Notes: generated from the letters alone by a model not told the origin. Shown: positions 50,680-59,392, numbered from the stretch's first letter. The stretch: DNA of 64,000 nucleotides from SLRI01 sp964402505 (GCA_964402505.1 CAYOCP010000014.1:45249-109248), one strand, 5' to 3'. A program made the numbers and translations.

Positions 50680-51087
50680 ATGGGGCAAAAGATGGACCCC
50701 GGGCGAATGCAGCCGCCCTCGATCGAAGACTTCCTGGTGATCGGCGAGCGCATCTTGGCAGGCCTGCCGGAGGTCTACCGCGAGCTTCTGGGCCCGGTGC
50801 CCGTGGTGGTGCAGGACTGGCCGGACGAGTCCATGCTCGACGATCTCGGGATCGATGATCCGCTCGGCCTCACGGGGCTCTACCAGGGTGTGCCGATCGG
50901 CGATCGGCACTCGGCGCTGCCGCCGGACGAGCCCGAGCTGATCTTCCTCTTCCGCATCCCGATCCTGGTCGAGTGGTGCGAGCGCGGCTGCGCGCTCGAA
51001 GAGGTCGTGTTCGATGTCCTGACCCACGAGATCGGCCATCATTTCAACATGGATGAGGCGTGGGTGCGGCGCATGGAGGAGCCCTGA
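50680..51087 (+). CDS. Minimal metallopeptidase (MMP/zincin-like, PF06262 type)
   Basis: 135 residues. The signature HEIGHHFNMDE at 116-126 gives the zinc ligands (two His in HExxH and a downstream acidic residue), the hallmark of the minimal MMP fold. PEVYRELLGPVPVVVQDWPDE is also typical. It should be a small cytoplasmic protease-like enzyme; activity is not established for most members. ATG at 50680 follows GGAGGGG. It lies downstream of the DUF4157 gene by 58 bp, but relatives occur in many genomes without it. Confidence 0.9.
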   Translation: MGQKMDPGRMQPPSIEDFLVIGERILAGLPEVYRELLGPVPVVVQDWPDESMLDDLGIDDPLGLTGLYQGVPIGDRHSALPPDEPELIFLFRIPILVEWCERGCALEEVVFDVLTHEIGHHFNMDEAWVRRMEEP

Positions 51088-51346
51088 GCCGAGCCGGAAA
51101 GGCGCCCCGCCGCCTCGCGGTCCACTTCGCCAATGGTCGGCAAGTGCTTGAAAAGGCGTGGTCAGGCTCGACGGGCACCATGGCCGGCCGGAGGCCTTTG
51201 AATGGCCCGTTTCGCCTTATGGTTTCGTCATCACAGCGGATTTCAAAGGTTCCGGAAGCGTCGACGCCGACGATTTTCGGGTATTCGCAACCAAAACTAT
51301 TCATGATACAGCGCCGTCGTCTCTTTCAGGGCAAGGGAGCTCGTAG

Positions 51347-51622
51347 ATGACCCTCGACGATTTGAATCAGGCCGTCGCCTCCGCCACGGGCACGACCAAG
51401 GCCGGCGCCGCGAAATCGGTCCAGGCCGTGCTCGCCAGCATCCAGGAAGCGCTGACGAAGAAGGAGAAGGTCTCCATCGCCGGCTTCGGCGTGTTCGAGA
51501 CCGTCGATCGTCCGGCGCGTGACGGCCGCAACCCGCAGACCGGCGAGACCATCAAGATCGCCGCCAGCACCGCGATCAAGTTCAAGCCCAGCAAGACCAT
51601 GCGGGACAAGGTCAACGCCTGA
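51347..51622 (+). CDS. HU-family DNA-binding protein
   Basis: 91 residues, standard HU length: LNQAVASATGTTKAGAAKSVQAVL, GFGVFETVDRPARDGRNPQTGE (with the DNA-intercalating RNPQTGE arm) and FKPSKTMRDKVNA. It bends and compacts DNA as a dimer. ATG at 51347 has AAGGGAG upstream. The 260 bp ahead contain its promoter; the open frames there lack support. Confidence 0.95.
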   Translation: MTLDDLNQAVASATGTTKAGAAKSVQAVLASIQEALTKKEKVSIAGFGVFETVDRPARDGRNPQTGETIKIAASTAIKFKPSKTMRDKVNA

Positions 51623-51676
51623 TCGAAGCCGCCGCCTTGCGGCGCCGTCGGGCCCTCGCTTGGCGGCGCGGCATTT

Positions 51677-52417
51677 TCATTCGAGCACGCTCTCGATCTG
51701 CATCACGCTCTCGAGCACATGATCGGCCAGGGCGTCGAGGAGATGCCGGGGGGTGGCGCCGGTAAGGACGGCCACGACGGCGCCGACACCGGCCGCTCGT
51801 CCCATCATGAGGTCCGCCGCCGTATCGCCGACCACGAGGACCTCCGCGGGCCTGAGCCCGGTCGCGGCGCAAAAGCCCAGGACCATGCCCGGCTCCGGCT
51901 TCTCGCCGAAGCCGCCGTCATAGCCGGTGACGAAGTCGAGGCTGGATCGGAGGCCGAGCTTGTCGAGCAGCGCCTCCGCCTTGGCGGTGATGTCCATGGT
52001 GGCGACACCGAGCCTGAGCCCACCCTGCCGCAGCCGCCGAAAGAGGGAGGCCAGGTCGCCGACCGCCACCGGCGGATAGCGTGCGGCATCCTCGAAATGC
52101 GCCAGCACCAGCGGCAAGAGGCCCCGATGCCCCAGGAGCTCCGGCTCCGCCAGCCAGCGCTCGGCGATGGCCTCGTTCGTCGCCCAGAGCAGCGGGCTCG
52201 TCTCCGCGAAGCTGTCGGTCCCATGGTCATAGCCGCTCCTCGCGAGCAGCGTTCTGGCGAAGCTTTCGGGCAGGCCGGCGGCCCGGCAGAGATCGGCCGA
52301 GGCACCGCGATAGGCGGCGAGCCATGTGGCGCGGAAGTCGATCAGGGTGCCGTCCTTGTCGAAGAGGACGCCGGCGATCGGGCGGCGTTTTTCGTCGTTT
52401 TTCATGGCGGCGGCCAT
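51677..52417 (-). CDS. HAD-superfamily hydrolase (phosphoglycolate phosphatase-like)
   Basis: 246 residues. HAD motif I FDKDGTLID (19-27), motif II VATMD, the Lys in GEKPEPGMVL and motif IV VVGDTAADLMMGRAAG. The cap domain fits phosphoglycolate phosphatase and relatives, which remove 2-phosphoglycolate formed during DNA repair or oxygenation reactions. ATG at 52417 (GAGGG upstream) is preferred to 52405. It converges on the HU gene and is divergent from the GGCT fusion gene by 14 bp. Confidence 0.87.
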   Translation of the reverse strand: MAAAMKNDEKRRPIAGVLFDKDGTLIDFRATWLAAYRGASADLCRAAGLPESFARTLLARSGYDHGTDSFAETSPLLWATNEAIAERWLAEPELLGHRGLLPLVLAHFEDAARYPPVAVGDLASLFRRLRQGGLRLGVATMDITAKAEALLDKLGLRSSLDFVTGYDGGFGEKPEPGMVLGFCAATGLRPAEVLVVGDTAADLMMGRAAGVGAVVAVLTGATPRHLLDALADHVLESVMQIESVLE

Positions 52418-52431
52418 CGTAGCCCTCGCGG

Positions 52432-53676
52432 ATGACGGCCGGAAAGGGCCTCATCCCGCCCGCGGCCGCGGGTCGCGACGACGTCTTCCTCTACGGCACG
52501 CTGGCGCACGAAGCGGTGCTGGCGGCCGTGCGTGGGCGGCCGGCGGCACCGGGCGAGCTCCTGCCCGCGACCCTCGGGGGCTATCGCCGCGAGCGTGTCC
52601 TCAGCACCGGCTATCCGACCCTCGTGGCCGATCCGGCGGCCGAGGTGAAGGGGCTGCTGCTTCGGCGCCCCGACCCGGACGAGCTTCGCCGCCTCAACCG
52701 CTTCGAGGCGGAGGAGTACGCGGCGGCACGGGTGACGGTGACGGTGGAGGGACGGACGCAGGAGGCCTGGGTCTATCTCGCCCTCGACGCCATGCGGCCG
52801 AGCGGCGCCCCATGGGACCTCGAAACCTGGGCCGCCCGCCACCTCGCCGACTATCTGGGCCGGATCGACGGATGGCTCGATGAATGGGCGGAGCCGAGCC
52901 ACGAGATCGAAGGCGGTGCCCGAGCGGAGGAGGACGCCATGCAGGCCGATCCGCAGGCGGCATTCGCCGAGCTCTTCGAGGGGCTCACGCTGCTCGGCCC
53001 GAGCTCGACCGCCACGCGCCGCCGCGTTCTGGATCTCGTCGAGGCTGACCTGCCGGCGGCACCTTCGGTCTGCGACATGGGTGCCGGTGTGGGCGCGGCG
53101 AGCCGGTTCTTGGAGAAGGCCCTGCCGGGCGCCCGGATCCTGGCGCTGGACCGGGCCCTGGGCTTCCTGCGCCGGCTTTCGGCCACGCGCCCGAACCGCG
53201 TCCTGGCGGTGGCAGCCGACATGGCGGCCGCACCTCTTTGCAGGGGCAGCCTCGATCTGATCTGGTGCGAGTCGGCCATCTACGCGATCGGCAGGAGGCG
53301 GGCGCTCGCCCTCTGGCAGGAGCTGCTGCGACCTTGCGCCCGCATCGTCTTCAGCGATGCCGTCTGGCTGGTGCCGGCTGCCGAGCGGCCGGCCGAGGCG
53401 CTGGCCTTCTGGTCCGCGGCCTATCCGGATATGCAGGACGTGGACGGAATCCGGGCCGAGATCGAGGCGGCCGGCTGGCGGGTCGAAGCGCTGCACGCCG
53501 CACCGGCGTCGGATTGGGCCGCCTATTACGCGCCGCTTCGCCGGCGGCTGGGCGAGCTCGCACCTCTGGCCCGCCCGCCGCTCGCCGGACCCGTCGAGGA
53601 GATGCGCCGCGAGATCGATCTCTTCGACAGGGACGGGCGGAGCTATGGCACCGTCTTTTTCGTCGTCCATCATTAA
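52432..53676 (+). CDS. GGCT/AIG2-like cyclotransferase fused to a SAM methyltransferase
   Basis: 414 residues in one continuous frame. Residues about 18-140 show the AIG2/gamma-glutamylcyclotransferase pattern (DDVFLYGTLAHEAVLAAVRGRP, then LRRLNRFEAEEYAAARVTV with the family Glu, and EAWVYLALDA). From about 170, FAELFEGLTLLGPSS leads to a methyltransferase: SAM loop SVCDMGAGVGAASRFLEKAL, ILALDRALGFLRRL, LDLIWCESAIYAIGRRRAL and SDAVWLVPAAERP. Reaction of either half is untested, but a combined small-peptide cleavage and methylation role is conceivable. Confidence 0.78.
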   Translation: MTAGKGLIPPAAAGRDDVFLYGTLAHEAVLAAVRGRPAAPGELLPATLGGYRRERVLSTGYPTLVADPAAEVKGLLLRRPDPDELRRLNRFEAEEYAAARVTVTVEGRTQEAWVYLALDAMRPSGAPWDLETWAARHLADYLGRIDGWLDEWAEPSHEIEGGARAEEDAMQADPQAAFAELFEGLTLLGPSSTATRRRVLDLVEADLPAAPSVCDMGAGVGAASRFLEKALPGARILALDRALGFLRRLSATRPNRVLAVAADMAAAPLCRGSLDLIWCESAIYAIGRRRALALWQELLRPCARIVFSDAVWLVPAAERPAEALAFWSAAYPDMQDVDGIRAEIEAAGWRVEALHAAPASDWAAYYAPLRRRLGELAPLARPPLAGPVEEMRREIDLFDRDGRSYGTVFFVVHH

Positions 53677-53736
53677 CACTCTGTTCACAGGCAAGCGCTA
53701 GCTTGTGCCGAGACCTTGTGGGGACGGTCGGAGCTC

Positions 53737-54690
53737 ATGCGCCTCGCCTACTCGATCAGCGGCTACAAGCTGCCGGGCCAGCTCGCCTGGCTGATGACGG
53801 CCATCCGCCACGCGGACGACCTCTTCGTCATCCACGTCGACGCCCGCGCGCCGGCCGACGTCTTCGCGGCAATGCGCCGGGCAGCGGGCGAAGCGCCGAA
53901 CGTCCTCTTCATCGAGCGGCAGGCGATCACCTGGATGGGCATCTCGCTGGTCGAGGCGGAGCTGCGGGCGATCCGGGCCGCACTCGATGCCGACCCGCCC
54001 TTCGATTACCTCATCAGCCTGTCGATGCAGGACTACCCCCTGAAGAGCCGGGCCGAGATCGTGGCGGCGCTCGAGGCGGCACCCGGGCTCGACCACGTCT
54101 CCCGGGAGCGGCTCGCCGACCTCCCTTTCCACATCCGCAGGCGGCCCCGGCTCTTGGCCTTCGAGCACCGGGGACGGCTCGTCAGGACGCCGATCCCGCG
54201 GCCGATTCCGAAGGGGCTCGAGCTCACCTGGAAGGGTTCGTGGTGGCGGGTGCTGAGTCGTGCGACCTGCGAATGGCTGGTCGATGCGCCGCTCACCCGC
54301 CGCTATCTCGCCTTTCTCCGCCACGTGCAGGCGCCGGACGAGCTCTTCTTCCAGAACGTCCTGGTTCAGGGGCCGCGTCGCGATCGGCTGGCGGCGCGCA
54401 ACCGGCATTTCGTCGCCTGGTCCGGCAAGGGCGGCAGCCCCCGGACCCTGACCATGGCGGAGGCCGAGCAGCTCCTGACCTCGTCCTTGTGGTTCGCGCG
54501 GAAGTTCGACGAGAACGTCGACCGGCGCGTGCTCGAGCTTCTGGCGACGCGGGTCGGCGCCGACCTGCCGCCGCACGTGACCATGCGGCACCGTGGCGAA
54601 GCGGGTGCCGGCCCTGACCCTGCCGAAGTGCCGGGATCGGCCGAGAGAGAGCCTGCCGCCGACGGCGTCCCCGTGGTCGCGGCAGAATAG
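53737..54690 (+). CDS. Core-2/I-branching-type glycosyltransferase (GT14-like)
   Basis: 317 residues. The family opening RLAYSISGYKLPGQLAWLMTAIRHADDLFVIHVDARAP, the VLFIERQAITWMGISLVEAELRAI block, YLISLSMQDYPLKSRAEI, and KGSWWRVLSRATCEWLVD match bacterial beta-1,6-N-acetylglucosaminyltransferase-like proteins. They add sugars to surface polysaccharides. The C-terminal 40 residues are Pro/Glu-rich and probably disordered. ATG at 53737 is chosen because GGAG lies 7 bases upstream. It lies beside a methyltransferase gene, as in polysaccharide loci. Confidence 0.82.
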   Translation: MRLAYSISGYKLPGQLAWLMTAIRHADDLFVIHVDARAPADVFAAMRRAAGEAPNVLFIERQAITWMGISLVEAELRAIRAALDADPPFDYLISLSMQDYPLKSRAEIVAALEAAPGLDHVSRERLADLPFHIRRRPRLLAFEHRGRLVRTPIPRPIPKGLELTWKGSWWRVLSRATCEWLVDAPLTRRYLAFLRHVQAPDELFFQNVLVQGPRRDRLAARNRHFVAWSGKGGSPRTLTMAEAEQLLTSSLWFARKFDENVDRRVLELLATRVGADLPPHVTMRHRGEAGAGPDPAEVPGSAEREPAADGVPVVAAE

Positions 54691-54872
54691 GCGGTCATGG
54701 CCGAGGACAGGGATCGGACCGGCCGTGTCCGACCGGGACGCGCGCCGCCCGACAACCCGCCCGATCGATCTCCCGAGGCTCGACGCCTCCGGCTTCGAGC
54801 CGGCACCGTTCCGCCCGGGCGAGATGAGCGCCGGGTCTCGGCGCCGACGGAATCGCTTGCCTCTTCCTTCGG

Positions 54873-55637
54873 CTACGGCGCCGGTGCCTCCGGCCGGTGC
54901 AGGTGCGTCGAGCTCCGCGCCAGCAGATCGAGCCTCTCGAGAAAGCCGATAGGGCGCGCGCCTCGGGCCAGCACCACGTAGCCCGTCCTCTGGCCGGTCT
55001 CGTTTCGGGACGGCGTGGTGGGATGGTAGACGGCGACGTCCGGCGTCAGGGCCGGGGCGATGAAGTCGAGGGTGCAGGCGCCAACCGGCCCGTAATCGTC
55101 GAAGACATAGCCCGGATCGCCCGGCACCTCGAAGTCGTCGATCAGCACGACGAAGTCGCGCGCGAGGTTGGCGAGCGCCGTGATCTCCTCCTTCAGCGGC
55201 AGATGCTCGCGCCAGTGCGCGTCCAGATAGGCGAAGACCGATCTGCCCTCGAGCGAGGCGCCGAGCTCGCCCCCGATGACGCCCGGCGAATCGCCGAGAT
55301 GGAGGGTGACGTTAGGATGATGGCGCAGGCGGTGGCGCGCGAAATGGTGGAAGCGGGGCTCGATCTCGATCGAGTGGACGGGCATCTCGAAGCCGGCGAG
55401 CCATTCCGTGGTCACGCCCCGATAGGTGCCGGTCTCCACCACCACCTCGATCGCAAGCTCCGTCAGGCAGCGGCGGCAGACCTCGAGCCGTGCCGTCTGG
55501 CCGTTCATGGCCGAGCCCCAGGGATAGAAGTACCCTCGGCTGTTGCTGTGGAACTCGATTCCCGCCGCCAGCTCCGGCGGCAGGGCCTCGACCGCCTTGC
55601 CGAGCTTCTCGCGGATGCGCCTGACGAAGGCACTCAT
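54873..55637 (-). CDS. Class I SAM methyltransferase-like protein
   Basis: 254 residues. An SAM-type loop AIEVVVETGTYRGVTTEWLAGFEMP, acidic SIEIEPRFHHFARHRLR, VTLHLGDSPGVIGGEL, FAYLDAHWREHLPLKEEI and VVLIDDFEVPGD match the MTase_24-like group. GTYRG-x-TTEWLA is typical. Substrate unknown; the nearby glycosyltransferase points to cell-surface polysaccharide modification. ATG at 55637 is preceded by only a weak ribosome site. Convergent with the glycosyltransferase gene. Confidence 0.75.
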   Translation of the reverse strand: MSAFVRRIREKLGKAVEALPPELAAGIEFHSNSRGYFYPWGSAMNGQTARLEVCRRCLTELAIEVVVETGTYRGVTTEWLAGFEMPVHSIEIEPRFHHFARHRLRHHPNVTLHLGDSPGVIGGELGASLEGRSVFAYLDAHWREHLPLKEEITALANLARDFVVLIDDFEVPGDPGYVFDDYGPVGACTLDFIAPALTPDVAVYHPTTPSRNETGQRTGYVVLARGARPIGFLERLDLLARSSTHLHRPEAPAP

Positions 55638-55940
55638 CTCAAGCCGCCGCCGGCACGGCCGATCTTTCCGACGTGATGACCAGAATCTGCATCGAGAACT
55701 CCCTTGCCGCCTGGCGCCATTATGACCCATGACGCGGCCAATGCACCCCTTCAGCGCGAGCAGGCCCATGCGGCCGGTGAACGAGCGCGCGTCTCGGGCG
55801 GCGCCGGGTCGCCTCAGAGGCTGCCAATGAATGGGCTCGTGGTTGTGGTGTCGAGGGATTCGTGGGCGATCTCGAGCCTTTCCGCGAGCGGGGTTGCGAG
55901 GGGCGGCTTCGGCGGGGCGGCCGGGCGATGGTTTGGATGT

Positions 55941-56087
55941 TCAGGCGGGCTCGAGGGTCCAGAGCCGGGCCATGTTGTGAGCGAGGGCGTGCCAGAGGCG
56001 CACGACTACAGCCTTCTCGACGCCGCGCACGAGCAGGCGGCGGCCATGGGCGATTTCGATCTCGCGTGCCAGCCGCGCCACCTCGAC
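55941..56087 (-). pseudogene. C-terminal remnant of a transposase
   Basis: On the minus strand 48 codons read VEVARLAREIEIAHGRRLLV, then RGVEKAVVVRLWHALAHNMA and RLWTLEPA, ending in TGA. A tail of the type RG-EK-x5-W-ALAHN-x-R is common at the end of DDE transposases of the IS5/IS1182-like superfamilies. The rest of the gene is missing: directly upstream (higher coordinates) the sequence jumps to the hairpin. Not functional. Confidence 0.65.
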
Positions 56088-56090
56088 CGT

Positions 56091-56141
56091 TTATGGGGTC
56101 AGGACTCCTTTAGGGGACCTAAAAGAGTCCTGACCCCATAA
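56091..56141. repeat. Inverted repeat inside element copy 2
   Basis: TTATGGGGTCAGGACTC followed by a short loop region and GAGTCCTGACCCCATAA: the same hairpin as at 978-1028, with one mismatch nearer the loop (CCTTTAGGGGACCTAAAAG). Conservation of the arms in both copies suggests the hairpin belonged to the parent element. Confidence 0.85.
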
Positions 56142-56202
56142 GCTCGCGATGCTGCGTCGATGCAGCGATGCGATGGCCCTCGGCCCATTCATTGACAACC
56201 TC

Positions 56203-57858
56203 TCAGCGCAGCTCGCCTCTTCGGCCGAGCTCGATGATGCGATCGGCGATGCGGAGCGAGTTGGCGACGATGGTCATCGACGGGTTGACGCCGCCTGCGG
56301 TCGGGAAGAGCGAGCCGTCGCAGACGAAGAGGTTGTCGATGTCCCAGGATCTCCCGTCGGATCCGACCACGCTCGTGCGCGGATCGTCGCCCATCCGGCA
56401 GCCGCCCATCAGATGTGCCGTGCTCTCGGTCTCGTAGAGGTTCTGGGCCCCCGCCGCGTCGAGCATCTGGCTCATGAAGGCCTGGGCGTGGCGGAACAGC
56501 CGCTTGTCGTTGTCGCAGTAGGAGAAAGTGACCTTCGGCAGAGGCAGGCCCAGCGCGTCGGTCTCCTCGGCCAGCTCCACCCGGTTCTCGTCCTGCGGCA
56601 TCGTCTCGCCGACGATCTTGAGGCCGGCCATGTGGTTGTAGTGTGCCATCCACTTGCGCAGGCGCGTGCCGTAGACCCCTTCGTTGGTCACGAGCGAGGT
56701 GGCGAAGTCGGTCGGCAGCGGCCCCTGGCTCATGAACGAGTAGCCGCCCATGAAGTCCTTGCCCGCGTCCTCGTAGTTCCAGTGCTCGCAGACGGCGAGC
56801 GAGGGCGGGCCCTTGTACCAGCGGATCTCCTCCTCCATCACGCCCCAGGTCGCGTGGTTGGAATGCACCATGAGGCTCCGCCCGACGAGGCCCGAGGAAT
56901 TGGCGAGACCGTCCGGGTGGGCGGGACAGGCCGAGTGCAGGAGGAGTCGCGGCGTTTCGATCGAGTAGCCGGCGACGATCACGTTTCGAGCCTTCTGGAA
57001 GCGCCAGCCGCCGGCCCGGTGGTAGTGCACCCCGCTCACCCGGCCGTCCTGGCCGGTCTCGATCCGCCCGACCATGGCGAGATCGCGGATCTCGGCACCT
57101 GCCGCCAGCGCCCGCGGGATGAAGGTCACGAGCATCGACTGCTTGGCGTTGGTGGCGCAGCCCACCTTGCAGAAGCCCCGATAGACGCAGGGCGGCGCCT
57201 CGCCGCGCGGTGCGGAAAGGGTGGCGGTCGGCGTCGGCGCCCATTTCACGCCCATCGCCTCCGCCCCTCGGGCCAGGACCAAAGCCGAGGCCGAGAGCTC
57301 GTGCTCGCGATAGGGATAGCGGCCGCGGCTCGGCCCCCAGGGATAGGTCACAGGGCCTGCGATCTTCATCGCGTCCTCGGCCAGCGCGTAGTAGTGCCAC
57401 ATCTCGCGCCAGTCGACCGGCCAGTCGTGGCCGTAGCCGAGGAGGGATCTCGACTTGAACCATTCGGGGCGGAAGCGGAGCGCCACCATCTGGAAATGCA
57501 CCGTGGTGCCACCCACCGATCTGCCCGAGTTGTTGGAGCCGAGCTCGATCGGGTCGTTGCCGCCCGAGATCCGCTCGTCCAGCCAGTAGAGCTTCTCCTG
57601 CTCACGCTCGTCCGAGGCGAAGTCCTCGAGCGGACGGTAGAAGGCGCCGGCGTCGAAGGCGACGACGGAGTGTCCGGCCTCGGCCAGGCGTGCCGCCAGC
57701 ACCGCACCGCCGCAGCCCGTGCCGACGATGGCGAAGTCGACGGGCTCGCTCTCGGCATGCTCGCGCATCGGGACCCAGGCGCCGCGGCGAAAAACGTCCG
57801 GAGCGCGGCCGTCCTTGGCCCGGGGCCGCGATTCGGCGTCGGAGACGATCCCGGTCAT
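56203..57858 (-). CDS. GMC family oxidoreductase
   Basis: 551 residues. FAD-binding VGTGCGGAVLAARLAEAG (GxGxxG at 46-51), SGGNDPIELGSNNSGRSVGGTTVHF, and the C-terminal GMC block HLMGGCRMGDDP and GGVNPSMTIVANSLRIADRI. A CxxxxCxxxC-like segment (CVYRGFCKVGC) may be a metal or cofactor feature seen in membrane gluconate/sorbitol dehydrogenase large subunits. With the small-subunit gene overlapping it upstream (ATGA), it probably oxidises a sugar or sugar acid on the periplasmic face. The C-terminus meets the IS-like element at its stop codon. No Tat signal is visible. Confidence 0.9.
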   Translation of the reverse strand: MTGIVSDAESRPRAKDGRAPDVFRRGAWVPMREHAESEPVDFAIVGTGCGGAVLAARLAEAGHSVVAFDAGAFYRPLEDFASDEREQEKLYWLDERISGGNDPIELGSNNSGRSVGGTTVHFQMVALRFRPEWFKSRSLLGYGHDWPVDWREMWHYYALAEDAMKIAGPVTYPWGPSRGRYPYREHELSASALVLARGAEAMGVKWAPTPTATLSAPRGEAPPCVYRGFCKVGCATNAKQSMLVTFIPRALAAGAEIRDLAMVGRIETGQDGRVSGVHYHRAGGWRFQKARNVIVAGYSIETPRLLLHSACPAHPDGLANSSGLVGRSLMVHSNHATWGVMEEEIRWYKGPPSLAVCEHWNYEDAGKDFMGGYSFMSQGPLPTDFATSLVTNEGVYGTRLRKWMAHYNHMAGLKIVGETMPQDENRVELAEETDALGLPLPKVTFSYCDNDKRLFRHAQAFMSQMLDAAGAQNLYETESTAHLMGGCRMGDDPRTSVVGSDGRSWDIDNLFVCDGSLFPTAGGVNPSMTIVANSLRIADRIIELGRRGELR

Positions 57859-58499
57859 GGCAGCTCGCCGATGCGTTGCGGCGCCCGGCGCTCCTCGGCC
57901 TCCCAGGGATCGCGCTCGTCGGGGCCGAGGCGGACATAGCCGCGCGGCGCCGCCGGTCCGCCGAAGCCGATCTCGCTCCAGGCGTGGGGGTGGGCGTAGT
58001 AGATCTTGACCGATTCCTTCAGGAGCACATGGCGGAAGAAGCGGCGGGGATGCAGCCCCGTCCAGATCGCCTCGTCCACATCGCCCTCGTCGATCCGATC
58101 GAGGAGCGCATGGCGCTGCTCCTTCTCGAGCGCGGCGAAGGACCGCTCGTGCCGGCGTTCGGCCTCGTGCTCGATGGCGGCGAGCCCGCGCCGCCACGTC
58201 TCGCGCATCGGCGGCGCATCCGCATAGCGCGTGCCGCTCGATCGGTTCGCGTGCAGCATCTCGTCGATGAACGCCTCGACCGGAATCCGCTCCCGCTCGA
58301 CCCGCTCGGGCTGCGGCAGGATGGTGTCGATGATCTCGCGCAGAAGCCCGTACTCGGCCTCGGTGAGGAACCGGCGCGGCGGCACGTTGGCCAGCCGATC
58401 GGCGACGACCCGCCGCGTGGCATCGTCCCAGGAGGGCGAGTCCCACTTGTCCAGCACATCGTAGCCCGGATAGGGGGTGCGGAAGGCTTCCCCGTTCAT
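57855..58499 (-). CDS. Gluconate 2-dehydrogenase subunit 3-like protein
   Basis: 214 residues: FLTEAEYGLLREIIDTILPQPERVERERIPVEAFIDEML, then WRRGLAAIEHEAERRHERSF, and HPRRFFRHVLLKESVKIYYAHPHAWSEIGFGGPAAPRGYVRLG. The last motif is diagnostic for this family of small partners of GMC-type dehydrogenases. No twin-arginine signal is evident. ATGA overlaps on both sides (membrane protein upstream, GMC downstream) show tight coupling. Confidence 0.9.
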   Translation of the reverse strand: MNGEAFRTPYPGYDVLDKWDSPSWDDATRRVVADRLANVPPRRFLTEAEYGLLREIIDTILPQPERVERERIPVEAFIDEMLHANRSSGTRYADAPPMRETWRRGLAAIEHEAERRHERSFAALEKEQRHALLDRIDEGDVDEAIWTGLHPRRFFRHVLLKESVKIYYAHPHAWSEIGFGGPAAPRGYVRLGPDERDPWEAEERRAPQRIGELP

Positions 58500-59392
58500 C
58501 GTCTTCTCCCTCGAGGGTCGAGCAGCCGGAGGGCCGCGAAGCCGCCGAGCGCCAGGCCCGCCAGGCTCGGCGGTGCGGCAATGGGCGGCCCCTGGAAGAG
58601 GTTCTGGGTCCAGTTGGCGAAGCCGCCCATGTTGCGGCCGACGCCATAGGCATGAAGGCCCGTGCCGATGAGCCCGAGCGCCGTCGTGACGGCGAGCATG
58701 ATCCGGGCGAGCGTGCGCCCGCTCTCGCCGGATCCGCCGGCGACCGCGCCGAGCGAGACCGCCGTCGCCGGCGCGGCCAGGACAGGCGCGTACATGAGCG
58801 GGTTGTGGAAGGCGCCCCGAAAATGCAGGAGCCCGACCTCGGCGGTCAGCCCCAGAAGCCCGCCCGCCGTCGTGGCGGCGAGCCCGCGCCCGGCCCGCTC
58901 GCGGCCGATGGAGAGGTCGCCCTTGCGTTCGGCGGCGAGGGCGCCCAGGCCCATGGCACCCGCCATGAAAAGGGCACCCGGTGCCCCGAACGGCGCCCGG
59001 TAGAAGAGGTTGTTGAAGGAGAGCCCGCCCGGACGCTCCATGATGTTCTTGAGATGGAAGCCGGTGCCGACGAGGCCCACCACCATGGCCCCGGCGAAGA
59101 CGGTGCCGCGCAAGCCGGAGTTGCCGCGCGAGGTGGCGGTGGCGATGGCGGCGGCCATGGTCACACCCGAGGCGACGGGTGCTATGTACATGGCCCGGTT
59201 GCTGAAGTTGCCGCGATGATGCTCCATGGCGCTGTCGACCAGCACGCTCGCCGCGAGCAGGCCGGCACCGGAGGCGGCGAGCCGGACCGCCGTCGTCTGC
59301 CGTCTCCTCCCCCGCTCGCCGGCCATCGCACCCAGAGCGCCGGCGAGCACGAGGCCGGCGCCGGCCCAGAGCAGCAACTGGCCGGGTGTCAT
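58496..59392 (-). CDS. Multi-pass membrane protein with internal repeat
   Basis: 298 residues, seven or eight hydrophobic segments rich in Gly and Ala. The middle and C-terminal parts look like an internal duplication: GTGFHLKNIMERPGG, NNLFYRAPFGAPGALFMAGAMGLGALA versus GTGLHAYGVGRNMGG, QNLFQGPPIAAPPSLAGLALGGFAAL. No known family recognised. Being coupled to a dehydrogenase pair, it may anchor it or pass electrons to quinone, but no haem motif (CxxCH) is present. ATG at 59392. Confidence 0.7.
   Translation of the reverse strand: MTPGQLLLWAGAGLVLAGALGAMAGERGRRRQTTAVRLAASGAGLLAASVLVDSAMEHHRGNFSNRAMYIAPVASGVTMAAAIATATSRGNSGLRGTVFAGAMVVGLVGTGFHLKNIMERPGGLSFNNLFYRAPFGAPGALFMAGAMGLGALAAERKGDLSIGRERAGRGLAATTAGGLLGLTAEVGLLHFRGAFHNPLMYAPVLAAPATAVSLGAVAGGSGESGRTLARIMLAVTTALGLIGTGLHAYGVGRNMGGFANWTQNLFQGPPIAAPPSLAGLALGGFAALRLLDPRGRRR

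Larger units (their letters stand above)
55817..56202. mobile_element. IS-like remnant / MITE-like element, copy 2
   Basis: A 386-bp element with the same terminal inverted repeats as copy 1 (left GAGGCTGCCAATGAATGGGC; right end complement GAGGTTGTCAATGAATGGGC, 18 of 20) and again TCA on both sides (55814-55816 and 56203-56205). The right TCA is the stop codon of the GMC oxidoreductase. Compared with copy 1 it keeps an extra ~140-bp block encoding the end of a transposase, and a short duplication near the right end. Copy 1 looks like an internal deletion derivative of this form. Confidence 0.78.

Noticed and set aside
51158..51346. Short open frame before the HU gene (ITADFKGSGSVDADDF...)
   Set aside because: It overlaps the HU promoter region, lacks a ribosome site, and no family is recognised.
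51625..51675. Possible bidirectional terminator between HU and the HAD phosphatase gene
   Set aside because: A short GC hairpin (CGCCGCCTTGCGGCG) exists, but no T-run follows on either strand.
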